Below are positions 39,674 to 47,504 of a stretch of 64,000 bases of DNA, in pieces. The notes below the pieces were generated by a model. It saw nothing but the letters and a program-made list of their open reading frames with translations, searched no databases and was not told where the DNA came from. The position numbers and the translations under genes are program-made. The stretch's first letter is position 1, and the number at the start of each line of letters is the position of its first letter. Source of the DNA: Nitratireductor soli (lineage in GTDB: Bacteria > Pseudomonadota > Alphaproteobacteria > Rhizobiales > Rhizobiaceae); assembly GCF_001050155.1 (NCBI RefSeq), contig NZ_LFVY01000009.1:124001-188000 (forward strand). The letters are read 5' to 3'.

Positions 39674-39703
39674 ATTTCAAGTATGAAATTTTAAGGTTGA
39701 AAT
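39674..39703. promoter_or_regulatory. Tandem palindrome, candidate MarR operator
   Basis: ATTTCA-AGTA-TGAAAT (39674-39689, perfect) is followed by ATTTTA-AGGT-TGAAAT (39688-39703, one mismatch), two overlapping copies 14 bases apart. It lies midway between the divergent oxygenase (start 39600) and hydrolase (start 39768) genes and has the size and symmetry of MarR sites. Confidence 0.6.
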
Positions 39704-39767
39704 ATAGCACACCTGCGGTCAGTGTACAGTATGAAACCGGCCGATGACAGGGAGCGGCCGGCAGGCT

Positions 39768-40637
39768 ATGCACAGGGTCGCCTGGCCATCGATGGAGGAA
39801 CTGAGCGTGTTTTATCGGGAAATCAGCGACTGGGACGACGCTTATGCCAATGGCGCCAACATTCCAGGCGGCGATCGCTGGCCGGATGCCTGGGTCGCGC
39901 CGGCGCGGGCCTATCGTGAAAAACTGTCGGCGGCCGGCAGGGCCGAACTCGACATCGCCTATGGCGAGGGCGCGCGCAACCGGTTCGACCTGTTCCTGCC
40001 GGAGGGGGCTCCGCGCGGGCTCGTCGTCTTCATCCATGGCGGGTTCTGGCTGCGCCTCGACAAGAGCTTCTGGTCGCATCTGGCGGCCGGCGCGGTGGAC
40101 AGCGGCTATGCCGTGGCGATGCCGTCCTACACGCTGTGCCCGGAAAACTCCGTTTCCGGCATCACCGCAGAGATCGGCCGCGCGGTGACCGCGGCGGCCG
40201 GGCGCGTCGACGGCCCGCTGATCGTGACCGGGCATTCGGCGGGCGGTCATCTGGCGAGCCGCATGGCCTGCACCTCCTCGCCGCTCCCCGAAGCCGTTCG
40301 GGCGCGCCTGCGGCATGTTCTGTCCATCTCCGGCGTTCACGACCTGCGTCCGATGATGCGGACGGCGATGAACGAGGATCTGAAGATAACCGCCGAGGAG
40401 GCACTGGCCGAAAGCCCGGCGCTTCTGCAGCCTTTGCCCGGCGCCCAGCTGACCTGCTGGGTGGGTGCGGCCGAACGCGGCGAATTCCTGCGGCAGAACG
40501 CGTTGCTCGCCAATGTCTGGACCGGGCTCGGCGCACGGACCGCCACCGTCGAGGAGCCGGACCGGCATCATTTCGACGTCATCGACGGGCTGGCCGACGC
40601 GAACCACCAGATGGTGCGCTGTCTGTTGACAGTGTGA
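39768..40637 (+). CDS. Alpha/beta hydrolase, kynurenine-formamidase-like
   Basis: About 289 residues. The oxyanion motif HGGFW (VVFIHGGFWLRLDKSFWSHLA), nucleophile elbow GHSAGGHLA and a C-terminal EEPDRHHFDVIDGL with the catalytic His place it in the arylformamidase (AFMID) branch of carboxylesterase-like hydrolases, which convert N-formylkynurenine to kynurenine. This is not the cyclase-fold KynB of Pseudomonas. Starts at 39744, 39768 and 39792 are in frame; I used 39768, which has a purine-rich GGCAGG upstream. It is divergent from the kynA operon and shares its control region. Confidence 0.8.
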   Translation: MHRVAWPSMEELSVFYREISDWDDAYANGANIPGGDRWPDAWVAPARAYREKLSAAGRAELDIAYGEGARNRFDLFLPEGAPRGLVVFIHGGFWLRLDKSFWSHLAAGAVDSGYAVAMPSYTLCPENSVSGITAEIGRAVTAAAGRVDGPLIVTGHSAGGHLASRMACTSSPLPEAVRARLRHVLSISGVHDLRPMMRTAMNEDLKITAEEALAESPALLQPLPGAQLTCWVGAAERGEFLRQNALLANVWTGLGARTATVEEPDRHHFDVIDGLADANHQMVRCLLTV

Positions 40638-40691
40638 GGCGATGCGCCGAGTCTCGGCCAACCTTTTTTTCAACCCGTTCACGGAACCCCG

Positions 40692-40928
40692 ATGAGACCC
40701 GTTTTCGTTCAAGTGCGCTGCAAGCCCGGCAAGACCTACGAGGTCGCCGACGAAATCTACAAGCGTGAAATCGCCTCGGAGCTCTATTCGACCAGCGGCG
40801 ATTACGACCTCTTGATGAAGGTTTATATCGAGGACGGCGTCGATGTCGGAAAGTTCATCAGCGAGAACATCGCCAGCGTGCCGGGCATCCGCCGCTCGCT
40901 GACGACGCTGACGTTCAAGGCTTTTTAG
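40692..40928 (+). CDS. Stand-alone Lrp/AsnC ligand-binding (RAM) domain protein
   Basis: 78 residues covering only the alpha/beta RAM domain of Lrp/AsnC regulators (FVQVRCKPGKTYEVADEIYKREIASELYSTSGDYDLLMKV, then IASVPGIRRSLTTLTFKAF). No helix-turn-helix is present and there is no upstream in-frame coding sequence for one. Such proteins may sense amino acids or form hetero-oligomers with full regulators. It follows the formamidase-like gene by 54 bases in the same direction, so a tryptophan/kynurenine sensing role is possible but unproven. Confidence 0.85.
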   Translation: MRPVFVQVRCKPGKTYEVADEIYKREIASELYSTSGDYDLLMKVYIEDGVDVGKFISENIASVPGIRRSLTTLTFKAF

Positions 40929-40987
40929 AAATGCCATGCGTCCATCCGGGCGCACCGTACACGCCACTATATCCGCGCGCCTCTGCG

Positions 40988-41130
40988 CCGTTCCGGCATG
41001 GATCCTCGGGTCAGAGCCCGAGGATGACGGGCGGGTGGGGAGGAACAATGCCGTTCGTCAGCCTTGGCGATTGACACGAATGCTTACGCAATTCGTCATC
41101 CTCGGGCTCTGACCCGAGGATCCATGCCTG
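40988..41130. repeat. Palindromic repeat, family A copies 2 and 3 (inverted pair)
   Basis: Copy 2 (40988-41028) reads GTTCCGGCATGGATCCTCGG and on to CCCGAGGATGACG. Copy 3 (41091-41130) is the reverse complement of the same unit with the same variant loop. Together they could form one large hairpin with a ~60-base loop, and they fill most of the 293-base gap between the RAM-domain gene and the isomerase gene. Confidence 0.85.
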
Positions 41131-41221
41131 ACCGCCAAGTACTGTAGAAACCGCCTTGGCGGCTCGCCTTGCTTGGGCTACGAACCGGTGAACAGTTGCG
41201 ACCAGCGCCGGGAGGCATTGC

Positions 41222-41905
41222 GTGAAACGTTCCAGGGTCAATGAAATACTGCGCGAAGGTGCCGAGTTCATCCGCTCCTTCGGCTATGTCCTGCCGCCCT
41301 TCGCCGACTGGACGCCCGACGACATGAAGCATCGGAGCGGCGCGATCGGCGGCATCGTCGATGCGCGGCTCGGCTGGGACATCACCGATTACGGCGCGGG
41401 CGACTTCGCCCGGCGGGGGCTGTTCCTGTTCACGGCGCGCAACGGAGCCGTAGAAGATTTGAAGCAGGGTCGCGGCATGCTCTACGCCGAGAAGATCATG
41501 ATATCGCGCCGCGACCAGGTGGCGCCGATGCACAAGCATGCGGTCAAGGCCGAGGACATCATCAATCGCGGTGGCGGGATCCTGTGCATCGAGCTGTTCG
41601 CATCCGCGCCGGATGGCGAAATCGACCGGACCGCGCCGGTGACAGTGCCGACCGACGGGATCAGGCGCCATGTCGACGCCGGCGGGATTCTGCGGCTTGC
41701 GCCCGGGGAGAGCGTGACGCTTCTGCCCGGCGTCTGGCACGCCTTCTGGGGCGAGGAGCAGGATGTGCTGATCGGCGAGGTCTCGACGGTCAATGACGAC
41801 CTGACAGACAATATTTTCGCCGATCCGATCGCCCGTTTCTCGCAGATAGAGGAAGACGAGGCACCGCACAGGCTTCTGGTTTCCGACTATCCGACCTGGC
41901 TTTGA
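41222..41905 (+). CDS. D-lyxose ketol-isomerase family cupin
   Basis: A 227-residue cupin resembling D-lyxose isomerases: MKRSRVNEILREGAEFIRSFGYVLPPFADW, metal-binding PMHKHAVKAEDIINRGGG (two His and Glu) and LLPGVWHAFWGEE (third His). These enzymes interconvert D-lyxose/D-xylulose and D-mannose/D-fructose. No sugar transporter or kinase is adjacent, so the pathway is not evident. Confidence 0.8.
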   Translation: MKRSRVNEILREGAEFIRSFGYVLPPFADWTPDDMKHRSGAIGGIVDARLGWDITDYGAGDFARRGLFLFTARNGAVEDLKQGRGMLYAEKIMISRRDQVAPMHKHAVKAEDIINRGGGILCIELFASAPDGEIDRTAPVTVPTDGIRRHVDAGGILRLAPGESVTLLPGVWHAFWGEEQDVLIGEVSTVNDDLTDNIFADPIARFSQIEEDEAPHRLLVSDYPTWL

Positions 41906-41984
41906 GGGAACCCGCGTCGCGCTGCAGCCGTTGCGTTTAGCGAGCGAACATGTTTTCTGCGCGGCGAACACACAGGATGGACCC

Positions 41985-42482
41985 ATGATCATGTCTTTCG
42001 GAAGCCGGTCGATGCGCCCGGACACCGAGTTCCACTGGATTGCCACGATGGCGCTGCTCGTGGCGCTTGCGCTGCAGACGCCGCTGCTTGCCCAGGGGCT
42101 CGACCGGGAGGAGGCCATCGACGCCATCATCGGCTCCGATGTGAAGACCGAGGAGGTCGAGGCGGCGTCGGCGGCCGACCGGGTCGTCGAGGCGATCGCG
42201 GAGACCAGCAAGAATGCCGAGCGCGTGCGCAAGACCTTCTCTCTCAACGAGGTCGATATCGTCTTCCTGCCCGATCTGAACGAGAGCTCGGGCGGCATCA
42301 TGAAGGCGATTGCCGACAACCAACGCGATATCGACGCATTGCAGGAAGCCATCGACGGAAGCGCCCTGTTCTATCACGCGGTCGATTCCCGTTCGGTCAT
42401 GGTGCGCGATGTCGTGGCGCTGGAGTATGACGACGGCGACAAGGTGACGATTTTCGTCAAGGGCAAGCCGGCCGACAAGTGA
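41985..42482 (+). CDS. Hypothetical exported protein
   Basis: 165 residues; the N-terminus (MIMSFGSRSMRPDTEFHWIATMALLVALALQTPLLAQG) is a signal peptide or membrane anchor. The rest is acidic and largely helical (LDREEAIDAIIGSDVKTEEVEAASAADRVVEAIAE), ending in a small beta segment (VVALEYDDGDKVTIFVKGKP). No family was recognised. It precedes the ACP gene by 151 bases on the same strand. Confidence 0.6.
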   Translation: MIMSFGSRSMRPDTEFHWIATMALLVALALQTPLLAQGLDREEAIDAIIGSDVKTEEVEAASAADRVVEAIAETSKNAERVRKTFSLNEVDIVFLPDLNESSGGIMKAIADNQRDIDALQEAIDGSALFYHAVDSRSVMVRDVVALEYDDGDKVTIFVKGKPADK

Positions 42483-42633
42483 ACGGCGGACGATCGCGCC
42501 TGAATATACACGGGCCGCACTTGCCGCACGGCCTGGTTTGGTTTCTTATGTTCGGCAGTTTTGTCGAGTTGAACACGGGCGCCTGGCCCGCCGGTATTGT
42601 AGCCGGCAAAAAGGTGAGCCGAGGAGATGGTTT

Positions 42634-42909
42634 ATGAATGCTGACAGTCGCGTGAGCACCGACGACATCGGCCGGGCGATTCTTGAGAAGATCAAGGTCC
42701 ACGCCCAGGAAGATGCATCGAGCGTCTCGTTGGACACCCCGCTCGCGGATCTCGGCATCCACTCGCTTGAGTTGACGGAAATCATCTTCGACGTCGAGGA
42801 CGAATTCAACATCGAGGTCGAGATGAACACCGCCGAGGCCTGGGAAAGCCTCGAGACGGTGCGCGACATCGTCGCCGCGGTGCGCGAACTGGTGGACGCC
42901 AAGAGCTAG
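42634..42909 (+). CDS. NodF-like acyl carrier protein
   Basis: A 91-residue ACP. The phosphopantetheine Ser lies in DLGIHSLELTEI (the usual D of DSL is H here). The third helix region EFNIEVEMNTAEAWESLETV closely resembles NodF (I-x-I-E-M-N-T-A-x-A-W) rather than housekeeping AcpP. It has a good ribosome-binding site (GAGGAG at 42621-42626). NodF carries unusual polyunsaturated acyl chains for Nod factors; here no other nod genes are present, so the acyl product is unknown. Its TAG stop coincides with the left end of the MITE. Confidence 0.8.
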   Translation: MNADSRVSTDDIGRAILEKIKVHAQEDASSVSLDTPLADLGIHSLELTEIIFDVEDEFNIEVEMNTAEAWESLETVRDIVAAVRELVDAKS

Positions 42910-43174
42910 GGTCAGGACCTACTAATATGACCACAATGGCGTTCGATAGACCAAGAGATGCAAGGAAAAGCCCGCAGAGCGGGGTCTTCCCCCCGGTCAA
43001 GGGCTTTGACGCGGCAGATCGCCAGTCTATCGAGCGTCCTTCGGATCGGCCTGATTTGCACGGCCTACTTTGTCGCAAGACCTTGAAAGACGTAAAGTCT
43101 TCCTGCGGTCCTGCTCCGCGTATCCGCACAAATCAGGCCGACCATTGCGGCCATATTAGTAGGTCCTGACCCTA
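42907..43174. mobile_element. 264 bp MITE between the ACP and ketosynthase genes
   Basis: The element body is 42909-43172, flanked by TA on both sides within CTAG. Terminal inverted repeats of 31 bases (42909-42939 and 43142-43172, two mismatches) begin GGGTCAGGACC. There is no coding capacity for a transposase. TA duplication at a CTAG (Y-TA-R) target is typical of IS5/IS427-group or IS630 elements; the parent is unidentified. Insertion in the ACP stop codon regenerated TAG by target duplication. Confidence 0.85.
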
Positions 43175-43176
43175 GG

Positions 43177-44391
43177 ATGCCCACACCGCGTATCGTCATA
43201 ACCGGTCTCGGCGGTATCTGCGCGCTGGGAACGGATGCTCCGTCCATCTGGTCGGGCATGCGCCAGGGGCGTCAAGCCATCGGGCCGATCACCATCACAG
43301 CGTTGCACGAGTTGAAGGCGCGCATCGGCGCCGAGATCAAGGAGCTGCCCGACCACGGGTTCGATCACAAGCGCCTGGTGACGATGGACCGGTTCAGCCT
43401 GCTGGCGGCGATCGCCGCGAAGGAAGCGCTGGCGCAGTCGGGCTTCTTGGTCGACGCCACCAATACGAACCGGATTGGCGCCGTGGTGGGCACCGGCGTC
43501 TGTGGCTGGGAAGCGATCGAGGAAAGCTATCGGGCGGTCTTGCTGGAAGGCAAGCCGCGCACCGGCATCTTCACCGTGCCGCGCGCCATGCCGGGTGCGG
43601 CCGCCGGCCAGGTCAGCATGACGATGGGGCTGCGCGGCCCGGTTTTCGGCGTTACGTCGGCCTGCTCCTCCTCCAATCACGCGATCATCGCGGCGGCCGA
43701 CCAATTGCGGCTGGGGCGCGCCGACGTCATGCTCGCCGGCGGCACCGATGCGCCGCTGATCTACGGCATTCTCAAAGGCTGGGAAGCGCTGCGGGTGCTG
43801 GCGCCGGAAACCTGCCGGCCATTCTCGGCCGACCGCCAGGGCCTGGTGCTTGGCGAGGGCGCCGGCATTGCGGTGCTCGAGACGCTCGAACACGCGCGGG
43901 CGCGGGGCGCGCCGATCCTGGCGGAACTGGCCGGCGGCGGCATGACGGCCGATGCGTCCGACATCGTCGCACCGATGGTCGAGGGGCCGATCAACGCCAT
44001 GCAGGCGTGCCTGGCCGAAGCGGGCCTGGCGGCGCAGGATGTCGATTACATCAACGCGCACGGTACCGGCACCAAGGCCAATGACAAAATTGAAACCCAG
44101 GCGATCCGCCGGGTCTTCGGCGCGCATGCGGACAAGCTGTCGGTTTCCTCGACGAAGTCGATGCATGCCCATTGCCTTGGCGCTTCGGGAGCCCTGGAGC
44201 TGATCGCCTGCGTGATGGCCATTCGCGAGGGGCTGGTGCCGCCGACGGCCGGCTATCGCCAGGCGGATCCCGATTGCGATCTCGACGTGACGCCGAATAC
44301 GGCGCGCGCGCGGGCGGTTCGCGTTGCGTTGAGCAACGGTTTCGCCTTTGGCGGCACCAATGCGGTGATCGCCGTCAAGGCAATGGAATAG
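43177..44391 (+). CDS. NodE-like beta-ketoacyl-ACP synthase
   Basis: A 404-residue thiolase-fold ketosynthase with the catalytic Cys in [12 protein letters not shown] (~165) and the two catalytic His in [16 protein letters not shown] and [17 protein letters not shown]. The N-terminus ([34 protein letters not shown]) is close to NodE. It presumably condenses malonyl-ACP onto acyl chains held by the NodF-like ACP. The start lies only 4 bases from the MITE end, so its natural upstream region has been replaced. FabF-type housekeeping activity is less likely given the ACP pairing. Confidence 0.85.
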   Translation: MPTPRIVITGLGGICALGTDAPSIWSGMRQGRQAIGPITITALHELKARIGAEIKELPDHGFDHKRLVTMDRFSLLAAIAAKEALAQSGFLVDATNTNRIGAVVGTGVCGWEAIEESYRAVLLEGKPRTGIFTVPRAMPGAAAGQVSMTMGLRGPVFGVTSACSSSNHAIIAAADQLRLGRADVMLAGGTDAPLIYGILKGWEALRVLAPETCRPFSADRQGLVLGEGAGIAVLETLEHARARGAPILAELAGGGMTADASDIVAPMVEGPINAMQACLAEAGLAAQDVDYINAHGTGTKANDKIETQAIRRVFGAHADKLSVSSTKSMHAHCLGASGALELIACVMAIREGLVPPTAGYRQADPDCDLDVTPNTARARAVRVALSNGFAFGGTNAVIAVKAME

Positions 44392-44415
44392 ACCGGCGTG
44401 GGGCGGGGCCCGCTA

Positions 44416-44519
44416 CTGCATAATTCCTTAAATCGGAATCGATTTGAGGAAAAAATTATGCAGCATTTCAAAGTGTTACAGCGTCCTTTGCGCGTCTGAA
44501 AAGACGCGCGGCGCTGTAG
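44416..44519 (+). repeat. Dispersed repeat, family D copy 1
   Basis: An AT-rich unit with GGAATCGATTTGAGG, AAATTATGCAGCATTTCAAA, CAGCGTCC and a terminal GCGCGTCTGAAAAGACGCGC hairpin. A diverged copy lies at 61873-61982. This type is a common Rhizobiales intergenic repeat. Confidence 0.7.
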
Positions 44520-44548
44520 TGGCGAGCGCAGCCTTGCCTTCTTAAACA

Positions 44549-44563
44549 TGATAATTTAAATCC
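44549..44563. promoter_or_regulatory. Possible iron-responsive (RirA/IRO-like) site
   Basis: TGA-N9-TCC (44549-44563), AT-rich, differs by one base from the rhizobial IRO box TGA-N9-TCA. It lies about 100 bases before the imelysin gene, which would suit iron control. Weak by itself. Confidence 0.2.
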
Positions 44564-44662
44564 AGTATTGACTGGCGGGTAGTGCCGGGGCGTGTCGCCG
44601 ATGCGCTTGCCGGGCTTCCCATGTCTTTACGTCCTTCGGGACCGCATGAGAGGGGATTTTCC

Positions 44663-45919
44663 ATGAAGCGCATCTTACTTCTGAGCACCGCGCTGACAGC
44701 AGGCGCGCTGTGGCCGGCTGCGGCCGCCGAACCGCAGGCGGTTGTGTCGACCTATGCCGATATCGCATTGGCCACCTATGAAGACAGCCTGTCAACCGCG
44801 CAGACCTTGCGCGAGGCGATCGACACGCTTGTCGCGGCCCCGTCGGAGGAAACGCTCGGTGCTGCGCGCCAGGCGTGGCTTGCGGCGCGTGTTCCCTATC
44901 AGCAGAGCGAGGCGTTCCGCTTCGGCAATGCCATCGTCGACGAGTGGGAAGGCCGGGTGAACGCCTGGCCGCTGGACGAGGGCCTGATCGACTATGTGGA
45001 TGCCGGCTACGGCACCGAGTCCGACACCAATGAATTCTATACGGTCAACGTCATCGCCAACGACAAGCTCAGCGTCGGCGGCACGGAGATCGACGCTTCG
45101 GCCATTACCCCGGAAGTGATCCAGTCGCTGCATGAGGTTGGCGGGATCGAGGCCAATGTGGCGACCGGCTATCACGCCATCGAATTTCTCCTCTGGGGGC
45201 AGGACCTGAACGGCACCGACGCCGGCGCCGGGGCGCGTCCGGCCAGTGATTTCGATCCGGCCAATTGCACGGGCGATCATTGCGAACGCCGCATCCAGTA
45301 CCTGACGGCGGCCTCCGATCTGCTGATCGCCGATCTCGAGGAAATGGTCGCCAACTGGCAGACCGATGGCGAGGCGCGGGCTGAGGTGACCGGCGATGCG
45401 AAAGCCGGCCTGACGGCGATGCTGACCGGGCTGGGGTCCCTTTCCTATGGGGAACTGGCCGGCGAGCGCATGAAACTCGGCCTGCTCTTGAACGATCCCG
45501 AGGAGGAGCATGATTGCTTCTCCGACAACACGCACAACAGCCACTATTACGATCTGGTCGGCATACGGAACGTGTATTTCGGCTCCTACAAGCGCGTCGA
45601 CGGCTCGACGGTCGAGGGACCGAGCCTGGCCGATCTGGTGGGCGAGAAGGACGCCGCCCTTGCCGAGGAGGTGAAGGGCAAGCTCGATGCGACGCTGGCC
45701 GCCATGACCGCGCTGAAGGCGCGCGCCGAGGGCGGCGAGGCCTATGACCAGATGATCGGCCAGGGCAATGAGGCAGGCAATGCCGTGGTCCAGGCGGCGA
45801 TCGACGGTCTCGTCGACCAGACCCGCTCGCTGGAGCGCGCCATCGTGGCGCTCGACCTGTCCGGTATCGAGCTTGAAGGTTCCGACAGCCTCGACAATCC
45901 CGACGCGGTCTTCGAATAG
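44663..45919 (+). CDS. Imelysin-family (peptidase M75-like) iron-uptake protein
   Basis: A 418-residue exported protein: signal peptide (MKRILLLSTALTAGALWPAAAA) followed by an imelysin domain with the G-x-H-x-x-E motif (ATGYHAIEFLLWGQD) and the second-repeat segment LLNDPEEEHDCFSDNTHNSHYYDLVGIRNVYFG. Imelysins are periplasmic or outer-membrane proteins tied to iron uptake; they are not active peptidases in most cases. The di-haem oxidoreductase gene follows after 57 bases, a pairing common in iron-regulated loci. Confidence 0.9.
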   Translation: MKRILLLSTALTAGALWPAAAAEPQAVVSTYADIALATYEDSLSTAQTLREAIDTLVAAPSEETLGAARQAWLAARVPYQQSEAFRFGNAIVDEWEGRVNAWPLDEGLIDYVDAGYGTESDTNEFYTVNVIANDKLSVGGTEIDASAITPEVIQSLHEVGGIEANVATGYHAIEFLLWGQDLNGTDAGAGARPASDFDPANCTGDHCERRIQYLTAASDLLIADLEEMVANWQTDGEARAEVTGDAKAGLTAMLTGLGSLSYGELAGERMKLGLLLNDPEEEHDCFSDNTHNSHYYDLVGIRNVYFGSYKRVDGSTVEGPSLADLVGEKDAALAEEVKGKLDATLAAMTALKARAEGGEAYDQMIGQGNEAGNAVVQAAIDGLVDQTRSLERAIVALDLSGIELEGSDSLDNPDAVFE

Positions 45920-45976
45920 CGCGAAACAATGCCGGGCCGCTTGCCGGTCCGGCATGCCTGCTTATAGACCCCGCTG

Positions 45977-47491
45977 ATGAAAACAATCTTCCGTGGCGCG
46001 ACGCTGGTCGGCCTGCTTGCTCTCCTGGCTTTGGCCGCCCATGCCGAAGATGTGCCGCGCCGCGACGACCTGTCCGACGAGGACCGGGCGCGCGTGGCGA
46101 AGGTGACCGAACCCGCCACCACCTTCGACAAGGCGGAGCGCTTCGAGCGCATGCAGGCGGGTGCTACGACCTCCACCAAGCGGGTCAACGCCGATGCCTT
46201 CTCGCACGCCTCGGCCAATCTCGAATTCGCCGAGCTGCAGCGGTTTCTGCTTGGCAACGGGCTGTTCCGCAAGGATTGGGTCTCGGCGCCTTCCTCGACA
46301 CAGGCGTCGGACGGGCTCGGCCCCCTGTTCAACGCGCGCGCCTGCCAGTCCTGCCACATCAAGGATGGGCGCGGGCATGCTCCGGCGAGGACCGGCGACC
46401 CGGCTGTCTCGCTGCTCGTGCGGCTCTCCGTTCCGCCCAGCGAGGCGCAGGCAGCCGCCATTGCCGATGGGCGGTTGGCGGCGGCCCCCGAGCCCGTCTA
46501 TGGCCTGCAATTGCAGGATTTCGCCGTTGCCGGGCTGAGCGCCGAGGGCCGCGTCGAGATCACCTATGAGGACGTGCCGGTGGCGCTGTCGGGCGGCGAG
46601 ACCGTGACGTTGCGCAGGCCGACGCTTGCCGTCGAGGATCCGGGTTTCGGCGCCTTCCATCCGCAGATGATGATGTCGGCGCGTGTCGCGCCGCCGATGA
46701 TCGGGCTGGGCTTGCTGGAAAGCGTGCACGAGGCCGATATTCTTGCTGGCGAGGATCCGGACGGCCGCGATGGCGACGGCATTTCGGGGCGCGCGGCAAT
46801 GGTGCGCGACGCCAAGGGCGCATGGCGGCTTGGCCGGTTCGGCTGGAAGGCCATCATGCCGTCGGTCGCCGAGCAGACGGCGGGCGCCTTCTCCGGCGAC
46901 ATGGGGCTGTCGACGCCGATTGCGCCGGACCATTGGGGCGATTGCACCCAAGCGCAGGCAGCCTGCCGCGCGCTGCCGCATGGCGCGCAGGCGCACCTTG
47001 GCGCCGAGGAGGTGCCGGGCGACCTGCTCGACCTCGTCGCCTTCTATTCGCGCAATCTGGCGGTGCCGGCGCGCCGCAAGGCCGGTGACACGGCCGTGCT
47101 GGCGGGCAAGAAGGTGTTTTACGAGGCCGGCTGCACCTCGTGCCACCGGCCGAAATATGTCACACGCCGCGACGCGCCCGACCCGGCGCTGCGCTTCCAG
47201 CTGATCTGGCCCTACACCGACATGCTCCTGCACGATATGGGCGAGGGGCTGGCGGATTATCGCAGCGAGGGGCTGGCCGATGGCCATGAATGGCGCACGC
47301 CGCCCTTGTGGGGCATAGGCCTCAGCACGGTGGTGAATGGCGAAGCCGGCTTCCTGCATGACGGCCGGGCGCGCAACCTGCTCGAGGCCGTGCTTTGGCA
47401 CGGCGGCGAGGCGCAGGCGGCGCGCGACCGCGTGGTGTCGATGGACAAGCGGGATCGCGACAATCTGCTCCGCTTCCTGGAATCGCTTTGA
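45977..47491 (+). CDS. Di-haem oxidoreductase (DHOR-family c-type cytochrome)
   Basis: A 504-residue exported protein with a signal peptide (MKTIFRGATLVGLLALLALAAHA) and two CxxCH haem sites: ARACQSCHIKDGRG (~120) and EAGCTSCHRPKY (~390). It matches the putative thiol oxidoreductase / di-haem oxidoreductase family. With the preceding imelysin it probably forms a periplasmic iron-uptake module; fuller loci also carry a second imelysin and a DUF1513 protein, which are missing here. Confidence 0.9.
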   Translation: MKTIFRGATLVGLLALLALAAHAEDVPRRDDLSDEDRARVAKVTEPATTFDKAERFERMQAGATTSTKRVNADAFSHASANLEFAELQRFLLGNGLFRKDWVSAPSSTQASDGLGPLFNARACQSCHIKDGRGHAPARTGDPAVSLLVRLSVPPSEAQAAAIADGRLAAAPEPVYGLQLQDFAVAGLSAEGRVEITYEDVPVALSGGETVTLRRPTLAVEDPGFGAFHPQMMMSARVAPPMIGLGLLESVHEADILAGEDPDGRDGDGISGRAAMVRDAKGAWRLGRFGWKAIMPSVAEQTAGAFSGDMGLSTPIAPDHWGDCTQAQAACRALPHGAQAHLGAEEVPGDLLDLVAFYSRNLAVPARRKAGDTAVLAGKKVFYEAGCTSCHRPKYVTRRDAPDPALRFQLIWPYTDMLLHDMGEGLADYRSEGLADGHEWRTPPLWGIGLSTVVNGEAGFLHDGRARNLLEAVLWHGGEAQAARDRVVSMDKRDRDNLLRFLESL

Positions 47492-47504
47492 TTTCAGGGC
47501 GCGA

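Noticed and set aside
42907-43174. Riboswitch or leader RNA between ACP and ketosynthase
   Set aside because: The long complementarity is explained by transposon-type terminal inverted repeats with a TA target duplication.
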